From a bacterium 1XD42-54 (GTDB lineage: Bacteria > Bacillota > Clostridia > Lachnospirales > Lachnospiraceae): a stretch of DNA of 64,000 bases. Positions 53,088 through 62,146 of the stretch are shown in pieces; within the stretch, counting starts at the first letter, position 1, and each line of letters starts with the position of its first letter. A program made the translations under genes and the position numbers. The notes under the pieces were generated by a model, which ran no database searches, was not told the DNA's origin, and was given only the letters and a program-made list of their open reading frames with translations. The DNA lies in assembly GCA_003612585.1 (NCBI GenBank), contig RAZH01000002.1, positions 248,001-312,000 on the forward strand, in the 5' to 3' direction.

Positions 53088-55067
53088 ATGAACAGGCTAG
53101 GGATTTTCTTTTTTTACGATAAAGATGGAATTGTGGATGATTATATTACATTCCTGATAAGAAATATAGCCCCTTTTTTGAAAAAGCTGGTTGTAGTTTG
53201 TAATGGACAGTTGAATGAAGAAGGGAAAAGGAAATTCGGAAAATTTTCATCAGATGTTATTACAAGGGAGAATGTGGGGCTGGATGTAGGGGCATATAAA
53301 TGTGCCATAGAATTTATCGGATGGAGCGCTTTGCGAGAGTATGATGAAGTGCTTATATTTAACCATACAATTATGGGGCCTGTTTATCCATTTAGTGAGA
53401 TGTTTGAGGCTATGGATCGAAAAAGAGTCGATTTTTGGGGAATCACAAAATATGGAAAAGAGAGCTTTGATCCATTTGGCTACAGTCCTTACGGATATCT
53501 TCCGGAACATATTCAGTCACACTTTATTGCATTTCGAAAAAGCCTGACTTCAAGTGAAAAATTCAAACAATTTTGGGACAATATGCCAGTTACCAACTCC
53601 TATAATGAGTCTATTGGTTTGTTTGAATCTTTATTCACAAAAAAATTTGAAGACGAAGGGTTTACGTGGGATGTTTATGTAAATACAGATGATTATAATG
53701 GGATTACTACATATCCGCTGATGAATTATCCAAAGGATCTGATCCAAAAGAAAAGGTGCCCGATCTTTAAAAGAAGAACTTTTTTCCAGCCATATACATA
53801 TGTACTGGGAAATACAGTAGGACAATCAGCTGTTGAATTGATGGATTATTTGAGGAAGACAGACAAGTATGATGTTAATTTGATTTGGAATAATATATTA
53901 AGAACTTGTCATCAGGCAGATTTTGTAAAAAATATGCAGCTACAGTATGTTCTGTCAAGTAATTTAGCACCAGTGCAAGAAGTAGACAAAAAATTAAAAG
54001 ATAAAAAAGTTGCACTGGTTATGCATCTGTATTTTGAAGATTTAATAGAGTCTTCATTTCAATATGCACAGGCAATGCCAGAAAACACGGATGTTTATAT
54101 TACAACAAATACAAAACAAAAAAGAAAGCTTATTGAGCAGAAGTTTGTAGAACTAAACTGTAATAAAGTAGATGTTCGTATTATTGAAAACCGTGGCAGA
54201 GATGTGAGCAGCGTACTCGTTGGTGTAAAAGATGTTATCATGAACTATGAAGTCGTGTGTTTTGTACATGACAAAAAGACAGCTCAGCTGAATCCAGGTT
54301 CAGTGGGGGAGGGATTTGCTTATAAATGTTTTGAAAATACATTGCATAATAAAGAGTTTGTATATAATGTTATCTATACATTTTTCCAAAATCCTCGTCT
54401 GGGTATCATGTCACCGCCAGTTCCCAATCATGGTGATTTTTTTCCAACGTTGGGATTGGAATGGAGCGTCAACTTTGAAAAAACAAAAGAACTGGCGGAT
54501 AAATTAAATATATTAGTGCCTATGGAGCAAGGAAAAGAGCCTGTTGCTCCTTTGGGAACATTCTTTTGGTTTAGACCAGCAGCGTTGAAGCCCTTATATG
54601 ATCACGACTGGCAGTATGATGAGTTCCCGAAAGAACCTAATGGTATTGACGGAACGCTTTTACATGCAATAGAACGTTTATATCCTTTTGCTGCACAGCA
54701 GGCAGGATATTATCCGGCGAGAGTGATGGTAGATACGTATGCCAGGATAGAGATAAACAATTTAGAGTATTATGTACGAGAATATAATAAGGTTTTTCTG
54801 GACAATCGGATGGGAAATTATCAGCATGTTATGGTTGAAAGTTTAAGAAGAATTTTGACGAGAGAAGAAAATGAGTCTATTTATAAGCAGCTTGAATTAT
54901 ATGAAGAAGCCCATGACTATGTGTGTGAAGAATGGAAACGGACAGCGGAGTTGTGTAGAGAATTGGCTGAAGTAAAAGAAAGTTATCAAAATATTGTAAA
55001 TTCTTATAGTTGGAAAACTGTTTCCAAAATAAACCGTATGATTGATAAAATCAGAGGAAAAAAATAA
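53088..55067 (+). CDS. Rhamnan synthesis protein F (RgpF) family, copy 2
   Basis: 659 residues, clearly paralogous to the 46604-48538 product: RLGIFFFYDKDGIVDDY, ENVGLDVGAYKCAIEFIGW, FWGITKYG, EHIQSHF, CPIFKRRTFF, NRGRDVSSVLVG, SPPVPNHGDFF, APLGTFFWFR and QQAGYYPARV occur in the same order. The tail (YQNIVNSYSWKTVSKINR) is the common glycosyltransferase-end motif. ATG 53088 is chosen by AAAGGAG 10 bases upstream; ATG 53058 and 53079 fit less well. Two copies suggest two related linkages or a repeat of two residues. Confidence 0.9.
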   Translation: MNRLGIFFFYDKDGIVDDYITFLIRNIAPFLKKLVVVCNGQLNEEGKRKFGKFSSDVITRENVGLDVGAYKCAIEFIGWSALREYDEVLIFNHTIMGPVYPFSEMFEAMDRKRVDFWGITKYGKESFDPFGYSPYGYLPEHIQSHFIAFRKSLTSSEKFKQFWDNMPVTNSYNESIGLFESLFTKKFEDEGFTWDVYVNTDDYNGITTYPLMNYPKDLIQKKRCPIFKRRTFFQPYTYVLGNTVGQSAVELMDYLRKTDKYDVNLIWNNILRTCHQADFVKNMQLQYVLSSNLAPVQEVDKKLKDKKVALVMHLYFEDLIESSFQYAQAMPENTDVYITTNTKQKRKLIEQKFVELNCNKVDVRIIENRGRDVSSVLVGVKDVIMNYEVVCFVHDKKTAQLNPGSVGEGFAYKCFENTLHNKEFVYNVIYTFFQNPRLGIMSPPVPNHGDFFPTLGLEWSVNFEKTKELADKLNILVPMEQGKEPVAPLGTFFWFRPAALKPLYDHDWQYDEFPKEPNGIDGTLLHAIERLYPFAAQQAGYYPARVMVDTYARIEINNLEYYVREYNKVFLDNRMGNYQHVMVESLRRILTREENESIYKQLELYEEAHDYVCEEWKRTAELCRELAEVKESYQNIVNSYSWKTVSKINRMIDKIRGKK

Positions 55068-55102
55068 ATAAATAAGATACTCTTTATTATGAAAGGTTAA
55101 AT

Positions 55103-56143
55103 ATGAAAAAAAGAATTTTTGCGCCTGATTTTGTCAGAGCAATTGCAGTTATATTAATAATTTTGACACATTATAATGCAAGATATCTATGGTTGGGTAC
55201 AGAAATTGCTTATAAAAAAATGATTCTTGGCATAACAACATTTAATATATACATCGGCGGTCTTGGAGTTTCATTGTTTTTAATTATATCAGGTTATGCA
55301 TTGATGTATACGTATGGAGAAAAAATCAGAATTTGGAATTTTTACCAAAAAAGGTTCTGGTCTCTTTATCCCATGTTTTGGATTGCTTATCTGGTTGCAT
55401 TTTTGCATCAGTTTTATTGCTATAAGGGAATGGTTCATGCAGCACCCTTGAGAAATTTATTCTTTTCTGTTATAGGAATAGACGGCTATTTAAGCAATGC
55501 CCATATCTCGACATTTTATGTGTTAGGAGAGTGGTTTTTAGGATTTATTATTATGTTTTATATGATATTTCCGGCATTGCGGTGGGGCATTATGAAATAT
55601 CCCCAAATAACCGGGACCATAATACTAGTCTTATATGGGACTTCAATATTGTATTATGATTTGGACTTCCCACAAAATATGTTTTTGTTTGTACGGTTGC
55701 CGGAGCTTGCCTTTGGAATGTATTTTCAGAGATACATTGATAAAGTTAACTGGAAAGCTGCCGTAATATCAATGTTTGTGTTGCTCGCAAATGTAGTTAT
55801 AGCACCAGCATATTCCCAGGATATCCAGACGACTTATGTAGGGATCAGCTTTTTCCTTTTGCTGGTATATATTAGTAGGCATGTTAAGGAAAGCTATATT
55901 ATTGTTTCAATATGCAGGACGCTTTGTAAATATTCTTATTCGATCTTTCTGGTTCATCATTATATTATTGCATATTTTATGGGGAAATTTGATTTAAATA
56001 ATATTACTGTGCTGGAAAGCTGGATATTGTTTCTTTTGATTTGCTGTGTTATCGGAGTTTTTGCAAGACTATTGTATCTAAGTAATGAATATGTTTGCAG
56101 GAGGATCAAACTTTCCTGGAAAATTAAGGGGGATAAATCGTGA
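55103..56143 (+). CDS. Acyltransferase family 3 membrane protein
   Basis: 346 residues with about ten membrane helices. The opening IFAPDFVRAIAVILIILTHY holds the family's R-x-x-A...H motif, and the later helices include GEWFLGFIIMFY and YSYSIFLVHHYIIAYFMG. Acyltransferase_3 proteins move acyl groups, usually acetyl, onto sugars at the outer face. Weak GAAAGG precedes the ATG. A second, unrelated acylation route (MBOAT plus SGNH) follows directly. Confidence 0.88.
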   Translation: MKKRIFAPDFVRAIAVILIILTHYNARYLWLGTEIAYKKMILGITTFNIYIGGLGVSLFLIISGYALMYTYGEKIRIWNFYQKRFWSLYPMFWIAYLVAFLHQFYCYKGMVHAAPLRNLFFSVIGIDGYLSNAHISTFYVLGEWFLGFIIMFYMIFPALRWGIMKYPQITGTIILVLYGTSILYYDLDFPQNMFLFVRLPELAFGMYFQRYIDKVNWKAAVISMFVLLANVVIAPAYSQDIQTTYVGISFFLLLVYISRHVKESYIIVSICRTLCKYSYSIFLVHHYIIAYFMGKFDLNNITVLESWILFLLICCVIGVFARLLYLSNEYVCRRIKLSWKIKGDKS

Positions 56144-56278
56144 ACAGAAAAAGACTTGTGTATTTGAAGTTTGTTCAAGCCCTTGATTTAAAAGTATTGT
56201 ATAAAAAATTTTCTGAGTATTTATCCTATGTTCTGCATAACGTATGCTTGACGACAATAAAATTAAGGAGTACGTTCA

Positions 56279-57688
56279 ATGTCATTCTCAACCCCAGTAT
56301 TTTTATTTTTGTTTTTTCCTTTAATAATTTTAGGTTACTATCTAATCCATCCCAAACTAAAAAATGCTTTTTTATTAATAGCATCGCTGGTATTTTATGC
56401 CTGGGGTGAGCCAAAATTTATTGTGGTATTTTTGGTGATAATATTGTTTAACTATTTTGCCGGGCTTTTGTTAGGCGTGGATAATTTTAAATATTCTAGG
56501 CGCATGGTATTGATACCGGTACTTGCCGGAAATATTGGACTGTTATTTTATTACAAATATTTGATGTTCAGTACGGAGATTATCAACAATGTGTTTGACG
56601 CGGGACTTACATTAAAAGAGATAGCTTTACCTCTTGGAATTTCGTTCTTCACCTTTCGATCCATTTCCTACATTTTGGATGTGTATTGGGGAACAACCAG
56701 GATGCAGAAAAATCCCATAAATGTCGCCTTGTATATATCTTTTTTTCCACAGGTTTCTATGGGACCGATTACAAAATCAAATGTTTTTTTATCTCAAATG
56801 AATAATCGCCACTGGGAGCTGAATACATTTACATGTGGAATAAAGCGATTTATTATTGGTTTGGCAAAAAAATTGATTATTGCTGATACTTTGAGTGCAA
56901 TTGTTGCTCCTGTATTTTTAATGTCGGCGGATGAGCGTACTGTTGTTGCTGCATGGTATGGAATGATTGGTTATTGCCTACAGTTGTATTTTGATTTTTC
57001 TGGTTATACAGATATGGCAATAGGGCTTAGTAAAATGTTTGCTTTTGAAACACCCGAAAACTTTAATTATCCTTATATAGCAAAAAGCATCACCGATTTC
57101 TGGAGACGTTGGCATATAACTTTGGGAGATTTTTTCAAAAATTATGTTTATTTTCCTCTTGGCGGTAGCCGTAAAGGAAACGTATATGTCAATATTTTCA
57201 TTGTTTTTTTTCTGACTGGGCTTTGGCATGGCGCAGCATGGTCTTTCATTGTTTGGGGACTTTGGCATGGTTTGTTCCGGCTAATAGAAATGGCATATAA
57301 ACGTAGCAAAATTGAGCTTAAAATACCCTCTGTATTTAAACATCTGTATGTGATAAGTGTAGTTGCCATGGGATGGGTTTTGTTCAGAGCAGACAATTTA
57401 CTAAGTGGAGTTAAATATTGGGGAAATTTGATAGGCATTGGCACAACAAGTTTTTCTGATTCCTATTCATTGTTTACTTTAAAAAGCACTATGAATATAT
57501 TTATAATTGGTATTTTTTTCTGTTTTCCTGTTGCGAAAAAAACTCAGGAATTGGTGAGAAAGAAAAAGGAATTATATAATTTTGTAAACAACGTGCTAAT
57601 GACGGCGATTTATGTCGGACTTTTGTTAATATGTATTGCTTATATGCAAATCGGCACATATAACCCATTTTTATATAATAATTTTTGA
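56279..57688 (+). CDS. MBOAT O-acyltransferase, AlgI/DltB type
   Basis: 469 residues with about ten helices. SFSTPVFLFLFFPLIILGYY is the usual start; family motifs are PLGISFFTFRSISYILDVY, FPQVSMGPITK, DFSGYTDMAIGLSKMF, PYIAKSITDFWRRWHITLG and FLTGLWHGAAWSFIVWGLWHG with the catalytic His. It passes acyl groups across the membrane to the SGNH partner encoded next. AAGGAG lies 8 bases before the ATG. The 135 bases before it contain no convincing gene. Confidence 0.93.
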   Translation: MSFSTPVFLFLFFPLIILGYYLIHPKLKNAFLLIASLVFYAWGEPKFIVVFLVIILFNYFAGLLLGVDNFKYSRRMVLIPVLAGNIGLLFYYKYLMFSTEIINNVFDAGLTLKEIALPLGISFFTFRSISYILDVYWGTTRMQKNPINVALYISFFPQVSMGPITKSNVFLSQMNNRHWELNTFTCGIKRFIIGLAKKLIIADTLSAIVAPVFLMSADERTVVAAWYGMIGYCLQLYFDFSGYTDMAIGLSKMFAFETPENFNYPYIAKSITDFWRRWHITLGDFFKNYVYFPLGGSRKGNVYVNIFIVFFLTGLWHGAAWSFIVWGLWHGLFRLIEMAYKRSKIELKIPSVFKHLYVISVVAMGWVLFRADNLLSGVKYWGNLIGIGTTSFSDSYSLFTLKSTMNIFIIGIFFCFPVAKKTQELVRKKKELYNFVNNVLMTAIYVGLLLICIAYMQIGTYNPFLYNNF

Positions 57689-57698
57689 GGTTAGTTTT

Positions 57699-58841
57699 AT
57701 GAAAAAACATTCAGATATGATATCATTTATCGTTATTGGCGTGGTTTTCGTACTGCTTATTGGTATGAATTGGGGAAATTATGCCAATATAGCGCAAACT
57801 GTTATTTGGAAATTACAGGGTAATACCGATGTTAAGGCTAAAGAAAATATTTCTTCCGCTTTAAAGGAAAGTTTTAAATTCCGCGACAAATTTATTGACC
57901 TTTACGGTGTGACCAAAAAAGCATTGGGAGAAAATATAATCGGAGAATATGAATATGTAAAAGATGAAATGGGAGTTATGCAGCATATTTTGGGCACTCA
58001 ACCAGCAGATCAGAGTAACTATATAGAAAGTGTAAAGAATTTGTTAGCTTTATTAAATGAACGAAATATACCTTGTATTGATGTAAATCTTCCAGATAGG
58101 GGTCAGAGCTTTTTGGCTGCTGATAAACTTGAGTATAGTTGTAAAAGAAATAGAGAAATTGAGGACAAAATTATAAGTTTTGGTGTTGATGAGTTTAATG
58201 TCCAAAAAAGGCTTGTTGATGCAGGGATTATATCTCAAAAAGACTTTTTCTTTCACACGGATATCCATTTAACTTCAAAAGCTGAATTTTTAATGGCCAA
58301 ATACTTGACCGAATATCTAACAGAAAAATATTTTATTTCTTTTCCAAACAGTGATATTGTTTACGATTTTAATATGTATGATTGGCAGGATCATGATTTT
58401 TGTGGAAATTTTTGTGGTTCTACGGGTAAAAAGTATATTGAACTTGATAATTTTCAAACTTTTGTGCCACAATACGAAACTAATATGAAACTTACATTAC
58501 CGGATGGTAATATAAGACAAGGTGATTTTATCAATGTTATGACAAATCAATATACAGATGAAGGTTCGTATTGGGTGCTTAATTACGGACAATGGTCTAA
58601 GTTATATTATACTTATGAAAATTTGAAATATCCTAATGCTCCCAAACTATTGGTAGTGGCAGATTCGATGTTTATGAGAGCAAATACTTTTCTTGCCTTG
58701 AATACATCACGCTTGACTGTATTTGATCCTCGTTATATAAACGGAAGTGAAGATGCTATTAACTGTTTATTAGATGATGATTATGATGCAATAATAATTT
58801 GTCACGTAGAGTATTTCAATAATGTAAAGTTTGCTATTTGA
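57699..58841 (+). CDS. AlgX/AlgJ-like SGNH acyltransferase, partner of MBOAT
   Basis: 380 residues with one N-terminal membrane helix (about 8-23) and an extracellular domain. Catalytic pair D188 and H190 in FFFHTDIHLTSKAEF, and the nucleophile Ser in VVADSMFMRA near 321, in the inverted order known from AlgX/AlgJ and DHHW proteins. It would take acetyl from the MBOAT and place it on the exported glycan. GAGG precedes ATG 57699 by 8 bases. Low-GC codon use like its neighbours and unlike the next gene. Confidence 0.8.
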   Translation: MKKHSDMISFIVIGVVFVLLIGMNWGNYANIAQTVIWKLQGNTDVKAKENISSALKESFKFRDKFIDLYGVTKKALGENIIGEYEYVKDEMGVMQHILGTQPADQSNYIESVKNLLALLNERNIPCIDVNLPDRGQSFLAADKLEYSCKRNREIEDKIISFGVDEFNVQKRLVDAGIISQKDFFFHTDIHLTSKAEFLMAKYLTEYLTEKYFISFPNSDIVYDFNMYDWQDHDFCGNFCGSTGKKYIELDNFQTFVPQYETNMKLTLPDGNIRQGDFINVMTNQYTDEGSYWVLNYGQWSKLYYTYENLKYPNAPKLLVVADSMFMRANTFLALNTSRLTVFDPRYINGSEDAINCLLDDDYDAIIICHVEYFNNVKFAI

Positions 58842-58858
58842 AAGGAACTGTACTGAGT

Positions 58859-60175
58859 ATGAAAATCACAATTGCAGGCACCGGCTACGTTGGCCTTGTA
58901 ACGGGCGTATGTCTTGCGGAGCATGGGCATACGGTAACGTGTGTTGACGTAGACTTGCAGAAGATTGAAATGATGCGCAGCGGAATCAGCCCGATTTATG
59001 AGCCCGGGCTGGACGAGCTCATGCAGCGGAATATGGAACGGCTAATATTTACAACAGATTATGCGTCGGCATATAAAAATGCGGACGTTATTTTTATTGG
59101 TGTCGGGACGCCGGAAAAGAAGGATGGTTCTGCGAATCTGAAATATGTATATGAAGTGGTGAGGCAGATTGCACGGACGGCCCAGAAGTCGAGTGTGGTA
59201 GTGGTAAAATCTACGGTTCCAATAGGGACCAATGATCGGATTGAGGAACTGCTGAATGAGAATAAATGTTTTGATGTGGAGTTTTCGGTTGTATCTAATC
59301 CGGAATTTCTGGCACAGGGTACGGCAGTTCGGGATACTTTGCATGCATCAAGGATTGTAATCGGGGTGGAGAGTCCGGAAGCAGAGCAGATTATGCGAGA
59401 GGTGTATCAGGGGTTTGATGCTCCGGTAGTTGTTACGAATCGGCGGTCAGCTGAAATGATAAAGTATGCCTCTAATGACTTCCTCGCGTTAAAGATTTCA
59501 TATATTAATGAGATTGCAAATCTTTGCGAACTGATCGGGGCTGATATAGAAGCAGTGACGAGAGGGATGGGATTTGACCAGCGGATTGGAAATAAATTTC
59601 TGCAGGCGGGGATTGGATACGGAGGCTCCTGCTTTCCCAAAGATACAAAAGCGCTGCATTGGCTGGCAAATTTTCATGACTATGAGATTAAGACGATTAA
59701 AGCAGCGATAGAAGTGAATGAACAGCAGAAGCTTCGGCTCTATAAAAAAGCACGGAAATATTATGATTCTCTGGATGGATTGACTGTGGCTGTATTAGGA
59801 CTGACATTTAAACCCAATACAGATGATATGCGGGAAGCTCCGTCGCTTGTTAATATCCCGTTGTTTCTGGAAGACGGGGCATATGTAAAAGCATTTGATC
59901 CTGTGGGGATTGAAAAGTTTAAAATTGCTTTTGGAAGAAACGGAGAGCAGTCAGAAAACATTACTTACTGCACTTCAATCGCAGAGACATTAGAAAATGC
60001 GGATATTTGCTTTATTTTCACAGAATGGCCCGAGATTTGCGATTTGACCGCAGAGGATTTCAAAAGGATGAGAAAGCCGATTGTATTGGATGGAAGAAAT
60101 TGTTTCAGGCCAGAAGAAATGGCCGGAATCACATATGATAGTATCGGCAGAAATTGTATTACAGAAATGGCATAA
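58859..60175 (+). CDS. ugd: UDP-glucose 6-dehydrogenase
   Basis: 438 residues; two-step oxidation of UDP-glucose to UDP-glucuronate. N-terminal NAD domain ITIAGTGYVGLVTGVCLAEHGH, catalytic Cys in GYGGSCFPKDTKAL, central helix and C-terminal domain with LGLTFKPNTDDMREAPS. ATG 58859 has AAAGGAAC about 11 bases upstream; TTG 58838 overlaps the previous gene and lacks a site. It signals glucuronate, or a sugar made from it, in the surface glycan. Base use is noticeably richer in GC than the previous gene. Confidence 0.95.
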   Translation: MKITIAGTGYVGLVTGVCLAEHGHTVTCVDVDLQKIEMMRSGISPIYEPGLDELMQRNMERLIFTTDYASAYKNADVIFIGVGTPEKKDGSANLKYVYEVVRQIARTAQKSSVVVVKSTVPIGTNDRIEELLNENKCFDVEFSVVSNPEFLAQGTAVRDTLHASRIVIGVESPEAEQIMREVYQGFDAPVVVTNRRSAEMIKYASNDFLALKISYINEIANLCELIGADIEAVTRGMGFDQRIGNKFLQAGIGYGGSCFPKDTKALHWLANFHDYEIKTIKAAIEVNEQQKLRLYKKARKYYDSLDGLTVAVLGLTFKPNTDDMREAPSLVNIPLFLEDGAYVKAFDPVGIEKFKIAFGRNGEQSENITYCTSIAETLENADICFIFTEWPEICDLTAEDFKRMRKPIVLDGRNCFRPEEMAGITYDSIGRNCITEMA

Positions 60176-60202
60176 GAAGTATCAATAATAAGGAGAAGAA
60201 AG

Positions 60203-62113
60203 GTGAGTCTGAAGACACCGAATGCGACAGAGACGATAAAGAAGAATACTTTTTTGCGCTGGATGATGTGGATCCTGATTGCTGTTATGGTAGCTTCAGG
60301 TGCAGAGTTTTTATTCAACTATAAGGCTATAAAAAATCAAAATGAGGTTTTTGAATTTCAACCAGTACAAAGGACAGAAAAAGGAAAACTGATCCTTGAA
60401 TATGATTTTCCGGATTCCTGTTATATCAGTAAACTACAGGTGTGCGGTTCTTTTCAGGCAGAGCAGAAATATACGCTGGAATACACCTTTATCAACGGTT
60501 TTGACCAGGAAGAAACGGTGAAGAATACGGATATGGTTTATCCATACTATTCAGAGGCGTGGTCTCCGATCAATGAGCTGGTAACTTCGCTGAAGATAAC
60601 GTTTCCTGACAGCGAGAAGGTAAGTATTGCGCAGCTTCGGGCTGTCACGATTCCCGCTGTCAATTGGTATCGCTGTTTATTTGTGGTTCTTGTGGTGTTT
60701 TTTATTGCATGGATTTTTTTTCAGGGAAAAGCAGTACTGGATTACCTGGAATACTTATTTGTAGTATATGCATTGGGCTTTGGAATTTTGATGATTGCCG
60801 GTGCCGGACCGAAATATACGACGTGGGATGAAACGATACATTTTTCCAGTATTCATATGCTGTCTTATGGTAAGACAGTGGAATGGAATGACGCTGCGAG
60901 AATAGAATATGAGAGCGGTTTGCCAGAAGTGAATACAAAAGAGGAGCTTTCGCTTATGAAAGCTTATTTGGATCAGCAATCGGAGCAGGCAGTTTCCAGT
61001 GAGCCCAATAGCAATTCTTTTTTAAAGCGTGGGCAGTTCATTTATTTTCCAATGGTGCTGTTCTATCAATTAGGAAAAATCCTTGGATTTACATTTTCTA
61101 ATATATATATGCTGGGAAGATTGGGGAATCTTCTGGTCTATATTATTTTAGGTTTTCTGGCAATTCATCTTGCTAGGAAGAGAAAGCTTTTGACAGCTGC
61201 AATTTTAATGTTTCCTACAGCAGTATTTCAGGCCAGTATGTATACGTATGACGGTTTGCTGGTAGCGATGATTACGCTTGCAGTTGTTCTTTTGATGAAT
61301 GAAGCAGGAAGTGAGAAAGGAATGCCGAATGTTTCAGCTATAATTGTAGCAGTTCTTTTGATTTTACTCGCAAGTTTAATTAAACCAGTATATTTGCCTC
61401 TTTTGCTTCTGCTTTTGATGGTATGGAAAGGAAAACCAGGGAAAAAAGTGATTTGGGTATTCGTTTTGATTGGACTGGCGGCAGCTGTGATACTGGCGTT
61501 GTTTTTGTTTCCGTCTGTCCTGGCTGCGCTGCAGGGCAATTTGATGTACGGAGCAGATGTGCGGGGCGGGGAAACCGGAATAATGGCTCAGTTGCTGTCC
61601 ATGCTTTGCCATCCTTTTGAGAGTATCCGGCTTCTGATACATGAGATGCTGACCATGGATAATTTCAGAAATCTTGCATTGAAAGGAATGGATGATTTCC
61701 TGCCTACAAACTTGATGTTGCTGAATCTGGGAAATCTTGGGTGCATCAAGGACGAGTGGTCTTTAATTTTGATACCGCTGTTATTATTACTTTTTCTGGT
61801 ATCACCGGAAAAGCAGGGTTTAGTTACAGAGAGGAAAGCAAAACGAATCCTGGGAGCCGGTGTTTTGTTTAGCATTTTGGCAATATGGGGTGCTATGTAC
61901 GTAACATTCACACCAGTAGGAGCATCGTCGATCGGAGGTGTGCAGGCCAGATACTTTATTCCATTGATGCTTCCGGTTGGTTTTTTGCTGTGGAATGACC
62001 GTATTGTAATGAAAATCAAAGAGCTGGCTTATGCGAGAATTGTACTGAGCGGTGTTTTGTTGCTTATGGGACAATGTGTTTGGCAGCTTGTTATAACAAA
62101 TCGGTGTGTTTAA
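60203..62113 (+). CDS. DUF2142 polytopic membrane protein
   Basis: 636 residues with about 12 helices. An N-terminal helix is followed by an extracellular beta-rich domain (about 45-155), then the membrane core. GPKYTTWDETIHFSSIHMLSYG carries an acidic motif on an outer loop like GT-C enzymes, and YTYDGLLVAMITLAVVLL and GVQARYFIPLMLPVGF are typical of DUF2142. It is probably a lipid-linked-sugar-dependent transferase acting outside, which would match the donor made by the GT2/DUF2304 pair; that link is inference. GTG 60203 follows AAGGAG by 7 bases. Confidence 0.75.
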   Translation: MSLKTPNATETIKKNTFLRWMMWILIAVMVASGAEFLFNYKAIKNQNEVFEFQPVQRTEKGKLILEYDFPDSCYISKLQVCGSFQAEQKYTLEYTFINGFDQEETVKNTDMVYPYYSEAWSPINELVTSLKITFPDSEKVSIAQLRAVTIPAVNWYRCLFVVLVVFFIAWIFFQGKAVLDYLEYLFVVYALGFGILMIAGAGPKYTTWDETIHFSSIHMLSYGKTVEWNDAARIEYESGLPEVNTKEELSLMKAYLDQQSEQAVSSEPNSNSFLKRGQFIYFPMVLFYQLGKILGFTFSNIYMLGRLGNLLVYIILGFLAIHLARKRKLLTAAILMFPTAVFQASMYTYDGLLVAMITLAVVLLMNEAGSEKGMPNVSAIIVAVLLILLASLIKPVYLPLLLLLLMVWKGKPGKKVIWVFVLIGLAAAVILALFLFPSVLAALQGNLMYGADVRGGETGIMAQLLSMLCHPFESIRLLIHEMLTMDNFRNLALKGMDDFLPTNLMLLNLGNLGCIKDEWSLILIPLLLLLFLVSPEKQGLVTERKAKRILGAGVLFSILAIWGAMYVTFTPVGASSIGGVQARYFIPLMLPVGFLLWNDRIVMKIKELAYARIVLSGVLLLMGQCVWQLVITNRCV

Positions 62114-62146
62114 AAAGGACATACCAATCATTAAAGGGAAGATCAG

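Noticed and set aside
56140-56278. Possible small gene (GTG 56140) or acyl-carrier remnant before the MBOAT gene, including a DDNKIKEY string
   Set aside because: The GTG frame has no family resemblance and runs into the MBOAT gene. The DDNKIKEY string is in another frame closed by a stop 5 codons upstream and lacks the Ser site of carrier proteins.
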